The position numbers and the translations under genes were made by a program. DNA of 64,000 nt from assembly GCA_017513085.1 (NCBI GenBank), contig JAFWDK010000001.1, positions 1-64,000 of the forward strand, given 5' to 3'. Below the pieces are notes generated by a model that did no database searches, was not told where the DNA came from, and saw nothing but the letters and a program-made list of their open reading frames with translations. This DNA is from Clostridiales bacterium. Lineage in GTDB: Bacteria; Bacillota; Clostridia; Saccharofermentanales; Saccharofermentanaceae. Shown piece by piece: positions 35,162 through 44,439 of the stretch. The stretch's first letter is position 1, and every line of letters begins with the position of its first letter.

Positions 35162-36510
35162 AAACAGTAATAACATACGGTGTTTTTGATCTTTATCATG
35201 AGGGACATGAAAACCTCTTAAGACGCGCGAAAGCATTGGGAGATCGTCTGATCGTCGGAGTGACGTCGAACGAATTCACAAAACAGCGAGGAAAGCTTCT
35301 GCTTGCAGACAGTTTGGATATTCGTATGGCGAATGTTCGAAACTGTCCGTATGTTGATGAGGTTATTCTGGAAGATCATTACGGGCAGAAGGCTGAGGAT
35401 ATACAAAAGTATCGTGCCGATGTGTTTGTAGTTGGAGATGACTGGAAAGGTAAATTCGACTATCTCCGCAAATGGTGCGAAGTGGTCTATCTTCCCCGCA
35501 CCCCCGGTATTTCTTCATCTTCTCTGCGTACTGCTCCCTATCCGAAAATCTCTTTCGGAGTCGTAGGAAGCGGCCGGATCGTCAGACGTTTTCTTGAGGA
35601 AATAAAGACTGTGCATGGTGGTGTGCATGCGGAGCAAATCTATAATCCGCATCGTGAAAGCGCGGAGAGAGCCGCGGCTGAACATCCGGATCTGTCTGTC
35701 TGTGACAGCTATCCGAATATGCTGAAACTGTGTGACGCTGTATATATTGCCTCTCCTCACGAGACGCATTATGCGTACGCAAAAGAAGCGCTGCAGGAAG
35801 GGAAACACGTTCTCTGTGAAAAACCTCTGGCCTTGAAAGAAGCTGAAGCCAAAGAACTTTTTGCGATCGCGGAAGAAAAATCGCTGGTTCTGATGGAGGC
35901 AGTCAAGACTGCCTATTGTCCGGGCTTTACCAGATTGCTCTCGATCATTGAAACCGGCTTTATCGGCGAAGTCAGGGACGTCGAGTGTTCTTTTACAAAG
36001 CTCACCGCTCCGGACGTCCGCGAGCGAACAGACACCGAATACGGCGGCGCCTTTACCGAACTCGCTTCCTATACCTTACTGCCGGTGCTCAAACTTCTCG
36101 GCTGCAAGGATCTGCAGGTTCGTTTTGATAGTCAGTTTGATGAAAATGGGATCGATCTGTATACAAAAGCATATATTTCAAATGGGAAAGCTTTATCCTG
36201 CGGAAAAACAGGCCTTGGCGTCAAAACCGAAGGGAGTATGATCGTAGCCGGTACAGATGGCTATATCCGCGTAGAAGCACCTTGGTGGAAAACATCCAGA
36301 TTTTCGATCCATCATGAAGACCCGCAGGATATTCAGGACTTCAAAGTTTACTTCGCAGGAGAAGGCCTTCGTTACGAAATAGCCGAGTTTGTTGACCGCA
36401 TTCAGGGCTGGCATACATCGGATTATCATTTAACAAAAGAGGAATCGATCACAATGGCGAGGATCTTTGAACAATATCTGGAATATCGGAAAGGACTGAG
36501 GGAAGAATGA
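35158..36510 (+). CDS. Cytidylyltransferase fused to a Gfo/Idh/MocA oxidoreductase
   Basis: A 450-residue two-domain protein. Residues 1-127 are a TagD/Gct-type cytidylyltransferase with the HxGH site in GVFDLYHEGH (His14, His17) and the late RTPGISSSSLR block. Residues from about 131 form an NAD(P)-binding Gfo/Idh/MocA oxidoreductase with GVVGSGRIVRRFL and the conserved EKPLAL (Lys222). One polypeptide could thus reduce or oxidise a sugar phosphate and couple it to CMP, making a CDP-polyol for the LicD proteins, in the manner that TarJ and TarI do together with unrelated folds. The substrate is unknown. Confidence 0.85.
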   Translation: MKTVITYGVFDLYHEGHENLLRRAKALGDRLIVGVTSNEFTKQRGKLLLADSLDIRMANVRNCPYVDEVILEDHYGQKAEDIQKYRADVFVVGDDWKGKFDYLRKWCEVVYLPRTPGISSSSLRTAPYPKISFGVVGSGRIVRRFLEEIKTVHGGVHAEQIYNPHRESAERAAAEHPDLSVCDSYPNMLKLCDAVYIASPHETHYAYAKEALQEGKHVLCEKPLALKEAEAKELFAIAEEKSLVLMEAVKTAYCPGFTRLLSIIETGFIGEVRDVECSFTKLTAPDVRERTDTEYGGAFTELASYTLLPVLKLLGCKDLQVRFDSQFDENGIDLYTKAYISNGKALSCGKTGLGVKTEGSMIVAGTDGYIRVEAPWWKTSRFSIHHEDPQDIQDFKVYFAGEGLRYEIAEFVDRIQGWHTSDYHLTKEESITMARIFEQYLEYRKGLREE

Positions 36511-37790
36511 AAAACGGAACGAGAGATTTCGTTTCGGCTCTTTCGCAGACGGTTTTGAAGGGGAAACGGGTCGATGAAAAAACCGGATATCTCGTAAATG
36601 AAGATAACTGTTCGGTCAATTTCGAACCTGTTTTCGTATCAAAAGGAGAGACGGTAGTATCTCAAATCCCGTTCCGTCTTTATTTCTATCACCCCGAGAT
36701 CCAGACAGACCTTATTCATACATATGCCTATGATCCCGACAGTAATTACACGACGTATGATCCGGAGCTCTCTGTATTTACAGAGATCCGCGAGAAAACG
36801 ATAGAGCAGGACGGTTATATCCGGCTTGTCTTTGAATGTAAGGAAGAAAAAGCCTTAACAGAATTGGTTCAGTTTCCGGACAGGAAAGAACATACACTGG
36901 TTCAAAAACCATACTTTGCAGAAGAGCAAAAGAGAATGGCAGAGAGACTGAGCACGCTGAGAGAAGATGAGGATACCTGCCTGCTTCTTCTGGCGGATAC
37001 GCACTATGGGTACGGAAGCGTATTTCCGGAGTCTGCCGAGAATCTCAAAAAGCTCAGCCAGGAGATCCATCCGGAGGCTCTGATCCATCTTGGCGATCTG
37101 ACGGATGGCGCACAGTCCACAAAGATCAGTATCGAAATGACAAAACGGGTATTACACGGATTGCAGGACTGCGGAGTTCCGGTCGAACTGTGTATCGGCA
37201 ATCACGACGGAAACTACTTCCGCGGAAATAAGGATGTCTTCAGCAAGAAGCGGCGCGAAGATCTTTATTTGAACGGAAGAAGCGAAGACCGGAGAGTGGA
37301 TATACCGGGTAAAGACCTGTCTCTGCTGTTTCTGTCAACTTTTGATCCGACGAGAAAGGAACGCTATGGTTTTTCCACACAGACGATCTGGAATTGTCTG
37401 TGGCTTTTAAAGGGAAAACCAAGAAAGAATAAACTGCTGGTCTTTTCACATGTTCCGCCGGTCGGAGAGATGCACTACTGGGATCCGCATATTCACAACA
37501 GCAAATGGATGATGAAACTTCTGAACCGCCATCAGAGACGGTATCACGATATACTTGCGTACATTCACGGTCATAACCATGCCGACAGCATTTACCGCAA
37601 GCAATCATTCCCGATCATCGGGATCGCCTCCAATAAGCCGGAGGATTTCCTTGACCGCAAGCCCGGAGGAACGACAACACCGCCGCGGAAACAGGGGGAT
37701 GTCACACAGGAGTGTTTTGATGTGCTCCTGGTAAAGAAGGAGAAAGTGTATTTCCTTCGTTACGGAGCAGGAGAGGACCGGGCAGTATGA
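36507..37790 (+). CDS. Calcineurin-like metallophosphoesterase with an N-terminal domain
   Basis: A 427-residue cytoplasmic protein. After about 150 residues of a probable beta-rich N-terminal domain of unknown role comes a metallophosphoesterase domain: CLLLLADTHYG (Asp164, His166), HLGDLTDG (Asp197), IGNHDGNYF (Asn232, His233), VFSHVPPV and IHGHNHAD. It would cleave a phosphate ester or diester; in this operon perhaps a sugar-phosphate intermediate or a CDP-product. It overlaps both neighbours by four bases. No signal peptide is present. Confidence 0.8.
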   Translation: MKNGTRDFVSALSQTVLKGKRVDEKTGYLVNEDNCSVNFEPVFVSKGETVVSQIPFRLYFYHPEIQTDLIHTYAYDPDSNYTTYDPELSVFTEIREKTIEQDGYIRLVFECKEEKALTELVQFPDRKEHTLVQKPYFAEEQKRMAERLSTLREDEDTCLLLLADTHYGYGSVFPESAENLKKLSQEIHPEALIHLGDLTDGAQSTKISIEMTKRVLHGLQDCGVPVELCIGNHDGNYFRGNKDVFSKKRREDLYLNGRSEDRRVDIPGKDLSLLFLSTFDPTRKERYGFSTQTIWNCLWLLKGKPRKNKLLVFSHVPPVGEMHYWDPHIHNSKWMMKLLNRHQRRYHDILAYIHGHNHADSIYRKQSFPIIGIASNKPEDFLDRKPGGTTTPPRKQGDVTQECFDVLLVKKEKVYFLRYGAGEDRAV

Positions 37791-38605
37791 TCCATTATGA
37801 TCAGGAAACTCTCCGCAGGATCCAGCTCGTTCAGCTCGGGCTTCTTCAGGAAGCGGACCGGATCTGCCGCAAACATGATATTCCCTATGTGATCATTGCC
37901 GGCACGCTTTTAGGAGCGGTCCGCCATAAGGGCTTTATTCCCTGGGATGATGATGCGGATATCGCTTTGCTGCGGGAAGATTACGACCGATTCGCAGAAG
38001 CTTGTGCGGAAGATCTTGACACAGAGAATTTCTATTTTCAGGATCACCGGGTCACGCCCGGTTACCGTTGGGGATACGGAAAGCTGCGTCGGAAAGACAG
38101 CCTTTTTCTCCGCGAGCATCAGGAGCATATGCCTTATGAACAGGGAGTATTTATCGATGTTTTTCCGCTGGACGCTGTCCCGCAGAGCCGCATTGGAAGA
38201 ACGCTCAAAAACTTCGAATGTTTTTTGATCCGCAAAACACTGTATGCTCCGGTAGGACGGGTTGCGGACAGAAGTGTTTTTAAAAGGAGACTGTATGACC
38301 TGCTGTCAAAGATCCCGGAACAAAGAGTCTTCGGACATCTGGAAAAAATGATCAAAAAAGCCGGAAATACCCAGTCTGAATGGGTCCGCATTTTAATGTT
38401 CCCGACACCGAATAAGGAATACGGATATCTGCGCCGCTGGTATCTTGAAAGAGAAAAGATCCTTTTTGAAGGGGTCCCGTTTTACGGCATCAAAGATACA
38501 GACGGATATCTGACATTTAAATTCGGTGATTATATGACTCTTCCGCCGGAAAGTGGAAGAAAGACACATCCAGTTTCACAGCTGAAACTGCCGGAGAAGA
38601 TATGA
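37787..38605 (+). CDS. LicD family phosphotransferase (second)
   Basis: A 272-residue LicD protein with VIIAGTLLGAVRHKGFIPWD then DDADIALLREDYDRF (about residues 33-67). It is related to but clearly different from the LicD protein at 34,319; both match over the central motif and the MYGDYWKLPP / KFGDYMTLPP end segment. It probably adds the same or another phospho-group to a different sugar of the polymer. Overlaps of four bases at both ends keep it in the operon. Confidence 0.85.
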   Translation: MIHYDQETLRRIQLVQLGLLQEADRICRKHDIPYVIIAGTLLGAVRHKGFIPWDDDADIALLREDYDRFAEACAEDLDTENFYFQDHRVTPGYRWGYGKLRRKDSLFLREHQEHMPYEQGVFIDVFPLDAVPQSRIGRTLKNFECFLIRKTLYAPVGRVADRSVFKRRLYDLLSKIPEQRVFGHLEKMIKKAGNTQSEWVRILMFPTPNKEYGYLRRWYLEREKILFEGVPFYGIKDTDGYLTFKFGDYMTLPPESGRKTHPVSQLKLPEKI

Positions 38606-39384
38606 ATTCCGAGGAAATCAAAGAATTGCTGAAACAACAGGAGTACAGCATTTTTGGCACGGGATACGTATCCCGTATGCTTTTGCGCGCTTTAAAAAAA
38701 CAGAAACTGTCAGATAATCTGCAGACTTTCTGCCGCAGCGAAGTCACTCCCGGTGAAACGTTTCAGGGCTACCCGGTGATCTCGGCGGAAAAAGCGCTGC
38801 AAAGCGGAAACCCGATCCTGCTCGGTATCCACGACGGAGGAAAGGGCTCTGTTGCCGGCGCTGACAAAATGATCCGCGCTTATCCTTATCTGAAAGACTG
38901 GCTGTTTGGCGATCCGCTGCAGAGACAGGTCATTTTGAAAACAGATGAAATACGGCAAAGACAGCCGCAGGACCAATATTGGATCGCGGCTCGTTATGCC
39001 GGAATTGAAGGGATCGCTGAAAACGATCCGGAAAAGAAAGAGATCTATCTGCGCGCAATGTCGATGCACTGTTCCCGGGAAACGGCGGAACAACGTTTAA
39101 GATCACTGGATGCATTGATGAAAGAGGCGGAGAAAAACGGTCTAGATCCCGAGAGACCTGTTGTTCTTGATACGGACTTCCGGGTCATTGACGGTCTGCA
39201 TCGCCTGGCTGTTGCTGCCTGGCTGAATATTGATGAGATCCATGCGGATATCTATCCGTCAGACGACGTCTATTTGGATCTTTTCGGAGAAAAGAACCGG
39301 CTCAGTGAAGCGGCCTTGCGAAGAAACGGATTTAAAGAAACGGAGATCGAGTATCTCAGGGAGTGCAGGAGGAAATGCGGATGA
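38602..39384 (+). CDS. Rossmann-like module plus ParB-like domain, function unknown
   Basis: A 260-residue protein. Its first about 105 residues (YSIFGTGYVSRMLLRALKK onward) look like a nucleotide-binding Rossmann module that recurs in several neighbours. The C-terminal part contains VVLDTDFRVIDGLHRLAVAA (about residues 193-212), which resembles the ParB/sulfiredoxin nuclease-like fold, in which such domains can have kinase or other phosphate chemistry. It lies in the glycan operon, so a chromosome partition role is improbable. No function can be assigned. Confidence 0.55.
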   Translation: MNSEEIKELLKQQEYSIFGTGYVSRMLLRALKKQKLSDNLQTFCRSEVTPGETFQGYPVISAEKALQSGNPILLGIHDGGKGSVAGADKMIRAYPYLKDWLFGDPLQRQVILKTDEIRQRQPQDQYWIAARYAGIEGIAENDPEKKEIYLRAMSMHCSRETAEQRLRSLDALMKEAEKNGLDPERPVVLDTDFRVIDGLHRLAVAAWLNIDEIHADIYPSDDVYLDLFGEKNRLSEAALRRNGFKETEIEYLRECRRKCG

Positions 39385-40958
39385 TAAAAGAATTGGTTAC
39401 GTTGATCCTGCCGGTCTATAATGTCGCGGATTATATCGATCAGTGCATGGAGACGGTGACTGCCCAGACCTATCCCGATCTTGAGATCCTTTTGATCAAC
39501 GACGGTTCAACAGATGACTCTTTGAGAGTATTGCGGAAATGGGAAGATGCGGATAAGCGTGTCCGTGTTATTGATAAAAAGAACGAAGGCGTTGCAGCAA
39601 CGCGCAATCTGGGTGTTCACGAGGCGAAAGGCACCGTCATTGGGTTTGTCGATCCGGATGACTGGCTGGATCTTTCGTATGTTGAAAAACTGCTTTCAAA
39701 AATGCAGGAAGAGGACGCGGAATATGTTGAATGCGATCTCTGGCGCGTTGACGGAAGGACCGGCAAGATGATCTACCGTTCCTGCGGAAGTCGGATGGGC
39801 GTTCCCTATACGCACGAGGAACATATGAAATACGGTCCGACCGCAACATATAAAGCCCTGAGCCGTAAGGCTCTTTGGGATCGCTATGATCTGCATATGC
39901 CGTCCTGTTCCTTCGAGTCTCCGGCGATCTATTCGCTGATCCTGACACTAAGCAAAAAGAACTCCTATGTACCGGAGGCATTGTATTATTACCGCCGATT
40001 CCGCCCGGCTTCTTTGGTTGAGACAGGGTATTCCGCAGATCCTTTGCTTGGTGTGGAAGCGATGAATTTTCTGGTAAGCGAATTCAAACGCTGCGGGATC
40101 TACGACCAGTATAAAAGTGTACTTTCTTCCGTTGTTACTTACAGACTGAATGATATTCTTGCGATGCAATATCATCGTAAACCGTCTAATGACTTTCAAA
40201 AACTCGTAAAAGCTTACGAGGACCTGCGATCCCGGCTTTTTCCACAAAACCATCAGGAACGTTACGTGGTATTCGGGGGATATAATCTAAACCGCATCCT
40301 CCTCCATATGGACATGCTGCAGAATCCTGTCCTGCGTTTCAATTTCTGCAGTCTGATATCTCTGTCAAAGAAACGTGAGAGGACTTACCCGATTCATCAC
40401 AAAAACCGTTATCGCGAGATCATGCTTGAGAAGGAAGAAAAACAGTCCTATTTCAGGACAATTGAGGAAATACGGCCGGCTTATCTTTTTATGGATCTTT
40501 TGGAAGAACGATTTGACATACTGGAAAGCGACTCATACCGAACTTTGAGTGATGCCAGAGAAGGAGCGGATGAACAGATCGAAGGAAGAAGAATCCCGCG
40601 AAACAGCAAAGAATGTACAGAACTGTGGAAAAGAAGTTTTGATCATTTTTTCGGTTCAAATATTGAGATCCTGCCTCAACTGAAGGTTATTGTTTTGGAA
40701 AACTATTTGAGCGAAAAAGTCGGGGATCCGCACGGGCAGAAAGACTTTCCTGAAATCGGAAAGATAAGGGAAACAAATGCCGTTTTGAAGGATTACTACG
40801 CATTTATCAAAGAGAATTACCCACAGATCCAAGTTGTTCATACATCTGACCTGTCGCTGTACTATACTGATACGCACTTTGAATACGGAGCTGTGCCTTC
40901 TCATCTAAACGAGATCGTGAATCAGCAGATCGCAGAAAGAGCGGGAGAGTATCTATGA
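39381..40958 (+). CDS. GT2 glycosyltransferase with a C-terminal SGNH/DUF6270-like domain
   Basis: A 525-residue protein. The first about 230 residues are a GT2 enzyme: LVTLILPVYNVADYIDQ, INDGSTDDSL and FVDPDDWLD (Asp91, Asp93, Asp94). The rest starts with a module VVFGGYNLNRILLHMD and goes on with PAYLFMDLLEERFDILES and DLSLYYTDTHFEYG, resembling DUF6270 (an SGNH-like fold seen in polysaccharide loci). The start at 39381 is fixed by AGGAGG at 39367-39372; upstream in-frame ATGs are too close to that site. Fusion suggests that a sugar is added and then modified or trimmed. Confidence 0.75.
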   Translation: MIKELVTLILPVYNVADYIDQCMETVTAQTYPDLEILLINDGSTDDSLRVLRKWEDADKRVRVIDKKNEGVAATRNLGVHEAKGTVIGFVDPDDWLDLSYVEKLLSKMQEEDAEYVECDLWRVDGRTGKMIYRSCGSRMGVPYTHEEHMKYGPTATYKALSRKALWDRYDLHMPSCSFESPAIYSLILTLSKKNSYVPEALYYYRRFRPASLVETGYSADPLLGVEAMNFLVSEFKRCGIYDQYKSVLSSVVTYRLNDILAMQYHRKPSNDFQKLVKAYEDLRSRLFPQNHQERYVVFGGYNLNRILLHMDMLQNPVLRFNFCSLISLSKKRERTYPIHHKNRYREIMLEKEEKQSYFRTIEEIRPAYLFMDLLEERFDILESDSYRTLSDAREGADEQIEGRRIPRNSKECTELWKRSFDHFFGSNIEILPQLKVIVLENYLSEKVGDPHGQKDFPEIGKIRETNAVLKDYYAFIKENYPQIQVVHTSDLSLYYTDTHFEYGAVPSHLNEIVNQQIAERAGEYL

Positions 40959-41860
40959 TCAAACAAAAAACATACAGAGTATTCATCTGGGGCGTATCCG
41001 CAATCTATAATCGGCATTTGCTGAATCTTAAGTACAGAGAAGATCACGGTGAAATCGAAGTCTTAGGAGTCTATGACCGCGATATCTGCTGCGGAAGCAA
41101 ATTGGATGGCTATCGGCTAGTCAGAAAAGAACAGATCGTGGAGACTCCGCACGATTTTGTAATCGTGATGGCAAAGTGGACAGAAAAAGTGATCACCGAA
41201 GAGTATCTCGAACTTGGCGGTAAGCGGGAAAAGATCCTTCCTTACCGGATCCTGGATGTTCCGGGACTGACATTAGAACAGTATGAAACGATAAGGAACG
41301 CGCATTTTTCCATTATTTCAAGTGACTGTTTTGGCGGTATGCTGTCCCACACATTGAATCTGCCGTTTTTGTCTCCTTTTGTGAATCTGTGGATCGAATC
41401 GGGCGATTATCTCAAAATCGCCGGCGACTTGAAACACTATATGAGTATTGCTCCCCGATTTGTCCGCTTCCAGGAAGCGATGGGACCGTTTGACGAAAAA
41501 CAATATCCGGTTCTGAAGGTGGGTGATGTCACTCTCTACTGCAATCATGACCGCGATCCGGAGGAGGCGATCGCAAAATGGGAAAGACGGAAACAGCGCA
41601 TTAATTACGGAGCGCTGCTGCTGACCTCTCTGGTGAACGACAGAGATGCTGAAAAGAAATTGAAGCTATACAAAGGTTATACGCGTAAAATGATCTTTAC
41701 CGGTTATCCTGATCCGGAACCGGATTCCATATACTTACCTTCCGAAGGAAGGCAGCCTCTTGATCAGCTGCACCGTTCAGTAACCGAACCGGGAAGCATG
41801 TTCGATCTCTATTCGCTCTTTTTTGGAAAAGTGAAATACCGCCGCAGTATGGAGGGCTAG
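40955..41860 (+). CDS. DUF1919 protein with N-terminal Rossmann-like module
   Basis: A 301-residue protein. Residues 1-105 (VFIWGVSAIYNRHLLNLKY, VLGVYDRDICCGSKLDGY) form the short nucleotide-binding-like module also found in neighbouring genes. The rest is DUF1919, recognised by SIISSDCFGGMLSHTLNLPF followed by LSPFVNLWIE and the HYMSIAPRF region. DUF1919 proteins occur in capsule loci and are suspected glycan-modifying enzymes, perhaps phosphotransferases; the activity is not established. Confidence 0.72.
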   Translation: MIKQKTYRVFIWGVSAIYNRHLLNLKYREDHGEIEVLGVYDRDICCGSKLDGYRLVRKEQIVETPHDFVIVMAKWTEKVITEEYLELGGKREKILPYRILDVPGLTLEQYETIRNAHFSIISSDCFGGMLSHTLNLPFLSPFVNLWIESGDYLKIAGDLKHYMSIAPRFVRFQEAMGPFDEKQYPVLKVGDVTLYCNHDRDPEEAIAKWERRKQRINYGALLLTSLVNDRDAEKKLKLYKGYTRKMIFTGYPDPEPDSIYLPSEGRQPLDQLHRSVTEPGSMFDLYSLFFGKVKYRRSMEG

Positions 41861-41865
41861 AAGAA

Positions 41866-43212
41866 ATGTTAACCACACGAACGATTGCAATATGGGGAAT
41901 GGGCGTATTCGGTCAGAAAATGCTAATAGCGCTTAAGGAATACTATTCCGATGTTTATTCTGTTGCTGCTTTGTTTGACAGATCTCCTAAAAAAAGCGGA
42001 ACAGAATACGAAGGTCTGTTGATCAAGGAACCTTCAGAAATAAAGAAAGAATATGCTGCGGGTTTGTTTGAAGCAGTAATGGTCTGCATAAAATTCGGAG
42101 ACGCAAGAACCGAAGCCGTCCGGAGTTTGCAGGAATGGGGCATTCCGTTGTTTTATCCCGGGACTGAAGACAGTTTTACGGATCATACGCAGTTTGAACA
42201 GACAGAAAGTCCGTCTTATCAGATAGATCAAAAAGGGTACGATGTATGGGAATTCACGAATATATTCGGAATCAAAGCACTGCATTTTGATTCGGAATCT
42301 ATGTTTCTGTTCAACGGAGAAGGAAAAGTGTTGCTGGAACAATGGGATGCGTATCCGGAAGATGAGCAATACGCATTACGCTTATATTTCCCGATCCGGT
42401 TCGATCAGCCGCCGGCTGAAAAAGTCATGTTAAGAGGTGAATGGTGTATTCTGACAAAACTGTTCGCAGGAAACTACTGGCACTTCGTGAATGAAGGAAT
42501 GGATTGTGTAGCATTGCTTGAAGGAGCCGGTTACACAGGAAAATATCTGGTTCCGGATTGCGACTTCAATAAAGAGCTTCTTGTAATAATGGGGATCGAT
42601 GAGAACCGTATCTGCTCAGCTGCTGGCCTGGACAACGAAACTGTTTATCAATTCGAGAAACTTGTTTTTTGCCACCAAAGGAAAAGAAACTATCGGGAAA
42701 GCGCAGATGTTCTGTCCCGCGTTGGAGACAGACTGAAAAAACACCTGAAAACTGATTCGAGCCTGCCAAAAAGGATCCACATTAAACGGATCGGTTCGCG
42801 AAAACTTCTGAACGGCGAAGAGATCAGCAGTCAATATGGATTTGTGACGATCATCCCCGAAGAATACAGTGTAAAGGAACAAATGGAGTTCTTCTACAAT
42901 GCAGATATCGTTTTAAGCGAACATGGCGCGAATTCAACCAATTACGTCTGCATGAGACCGGGTTCGGTATTTGTAGAAACGTTCAACAATTCCTGGAAGT
43001 ATCCGTTTAATCTTTACGGAACTTATGCATGCGGAATTCATTATCTGCCCGTAAGTGATCTGAAACCGGCAGATAATGATCCGCAGGGGAAAACAAAAGA
43101 TTACAAAATCGACGAGACAATGTTGCGGACATCGATTGAAAACGCAATCTTGATTAGCAAAGGAGACAAGCTTCTATATGACAAAAGTATCCGTAATCAT
43201 TCCGGTATATAA
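41866..43212 (+). CDS. GT61-type (DUF563) glycosyltransferase with N-terminal Rossmann-like module
   Basis: A 448-residue protein. Residues 1-105 (TIAIWGMGVFGQKMLIALKE, ALFDRSPKKSGTEYEG) are another copy of the recurrent module. The catalytic part has NYWHFVNEGMDC, RIHIKRIGSRKL, FFYNADIVLSEHGANSTN and GSVFVETFNNSW, the typical line of GT61 enzymes. These usually add xylose or similar sugars; a UDP-xylose-type synthase gene lies in the same operon at 49,770, which may be relevant. It shares 35 bases with the next gene. Confidence 0.78.
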   Translation: MLTTRTIAIWGMGVFGQKMLIALKEYYSDVYSVAALFDRSPKKSGTEYEGLLIKEPSEIKKEYAAGLFEAVMVCIKFGDARTEAVRSLQEWGIPLFYPGTEDSFTDHTQFEQTESPSYQIDQKGYDVWEFTNIFGIKALHFDSESMFLFNGEGKVLLEQWDAYPEDEQYALRLYFPIRFDQPPAEKVMLRGEWCILTKLFAGNYWHFVNEGMDCVALLEGAGYTGKYLVPDCDFNKELLVIMGIDENRICSAAGLDNETVYQFEKLVFCHQRKRNYRESADVLSRVGDRLKKHLKTDSSLPKRIHIKRIGSRKLLNGEEISSQYGFVTIIPEEYSVKEQMEFFYNADIVLSEHGANSTNYVCMRPGSVFVETFNNSWKYPFNLYGTYACGIHYLPVSDLKPADNDPQGKTKDYKIDETMLRTSIENAILISKGDKLLYDKSIRNHSGI

Positions 43213-44419
43213 CACAGAAAAATACCTTCCGGCCTGCCTGGAAAGTGTGCTGTCACAGACTCTTCCGGACCTTGAAGTCATCTGCATTGATGATGCTTCA
43301 CCGGATCGCTGCGGGCAGATCCTCGATGAATACGCCGGGAAAGACCAAAGGGTAAGAGTCTTTCATCTTGAAGAAAACCACAGGCAGGGATACGGGCGCA
43401 ATCTCGGCATTCAAAACGCAACCGGTGATTATCTTTATTTTCTTGATTCAGATGATATGATCGAGGCCGATGCTTTGAAAGAACTCAGTGAGATTTCGGA
43501 TCAAAAAAACCTGGATGCCGTGTTTTTTGATGCGCAGAATCACTTCGAATCCGAAGATCTCCGAAGTGTATATACACCTGCTTTTGAGGATCGGAAAGGA
43601 ACATATCCGGATCATCCGGTCGAGGGGAAAGAACTCTTTGATCTGTTTATGGAACAAAAGGAATGGACCTGTTATCCACAGCGTATTTTTTGGAGACGCA
43701 GCTTCATCCTTGAGGAGGGCACACTCAATCCTGTAGGATCCGAACACGAAGATGAGTATTTCGCATTCGCCGGAATCCTAACGGCAAAACGGGCTATGTA
43801 TATTCCGAAGCAGTATTTCATTCTGCGGATCCGCCCAAACTCCGTAATGACCAGCAGGATCCTTCCGAAGAATTTTCATGGTTATTTAATGAATTATTAC
43901 TGGATGAGCCGTTTTGTTGCGGAAAGAGATCTGCACACAAAGGCCGGAGATCTGAATATCATCCGCATGTATGAACGCTGCTGTACTTTCTATGACAGAC
44001 TATCCGGTGAATTTGACCTTCGCGAAATCTGCAGCCACAGGGAATTGGATAAGATCCTGTTTGAATGTTTCGAAATACATCTCAAAGCAAAAAAACAAAT
44101 GAGTATGATCGATCCCGGCGTAATGGAAAGAATCCGTTCCTGTGCGCATCTGTATATTTACGGAGCCGGCATTGTTGCGGACAAATTTGCCAAAGAGATC
44201 CTGATGCAGAAGGATATTCCTTTAGATGGTTTCCTCGTCACCGAAACAAAAGGAAATGCTCAGATCTTATACGGGAGAAGAATACAGGCTTTTGAAAGCA
44301 CAAAACTGCCGGAAGATTCCCTGGTCGTGGTTGCCGTCGGGAAAACTCTGCGAAGCGAAGTGTGTGCTATTCTGGAAAAGAGCGGCGTTAACTGGATCTA
44401 TTACCGTGACCAGGAGTAA
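43178..44419 (+). CDS. GT2 glycosyltransferase with C-terminal Rossmann-like module
   Basis: A 413-residue protein with a GT2 domain (VSVIIPVYNTEKYLPACLE, IDDASPDRCG, YFLDSDDMIEAD) and a C-terminal module (LYIYGAGIVADKFAKEILM from about residue 326, then VVVAVGKTLRSEV) like those at the N-terminus of neighbouring proteins. Here the module follows the catalytic domain instead of preceding it. The start at 43178 lies in the end of the GT61 gene, after AAAGGAGAC. A cytoplasmic glycan assembly role is expected; sugar unknown. Confidence 0.82.
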   Translation: MTKVSVIIPVYNTEKYLPACLESVLSQTLPDLEVICIDDASPDRCGQILDEYAGKDQRVRVFHLEENHRQGYGRNLGIQNATGDYLYFLDSDDMIEADALKELSEISDQKNLDAVFFDAQNHFESEDLRSVYTPAFEDRKGTYPDHPVEGKELFDLFMEQKEWTCYPQRIFWRRSFILEEGTLNPVGSEHEDEYFAFAGILTAKRAMYIPKQYFILRIRPNSVMTSRILPKNFHGYLMNYYWMSRFVAERDLHTKAGDLNIIRMYERCCTFYDRLSGEFDLREICSHRELDKILFECFEIHLKAKKQMSMIDPGVMERIRSCAHLYIYGAGIVADKFAKEILMQKDIPLDGFLVTETKGNAQILYGRRIQAFESTKLPEDSLVVVAVGKTLRSEVCAILEKSGVNWIYYRDQE

Positions 44420-44439
44420 AACACAGGTTTTTTGATTCT

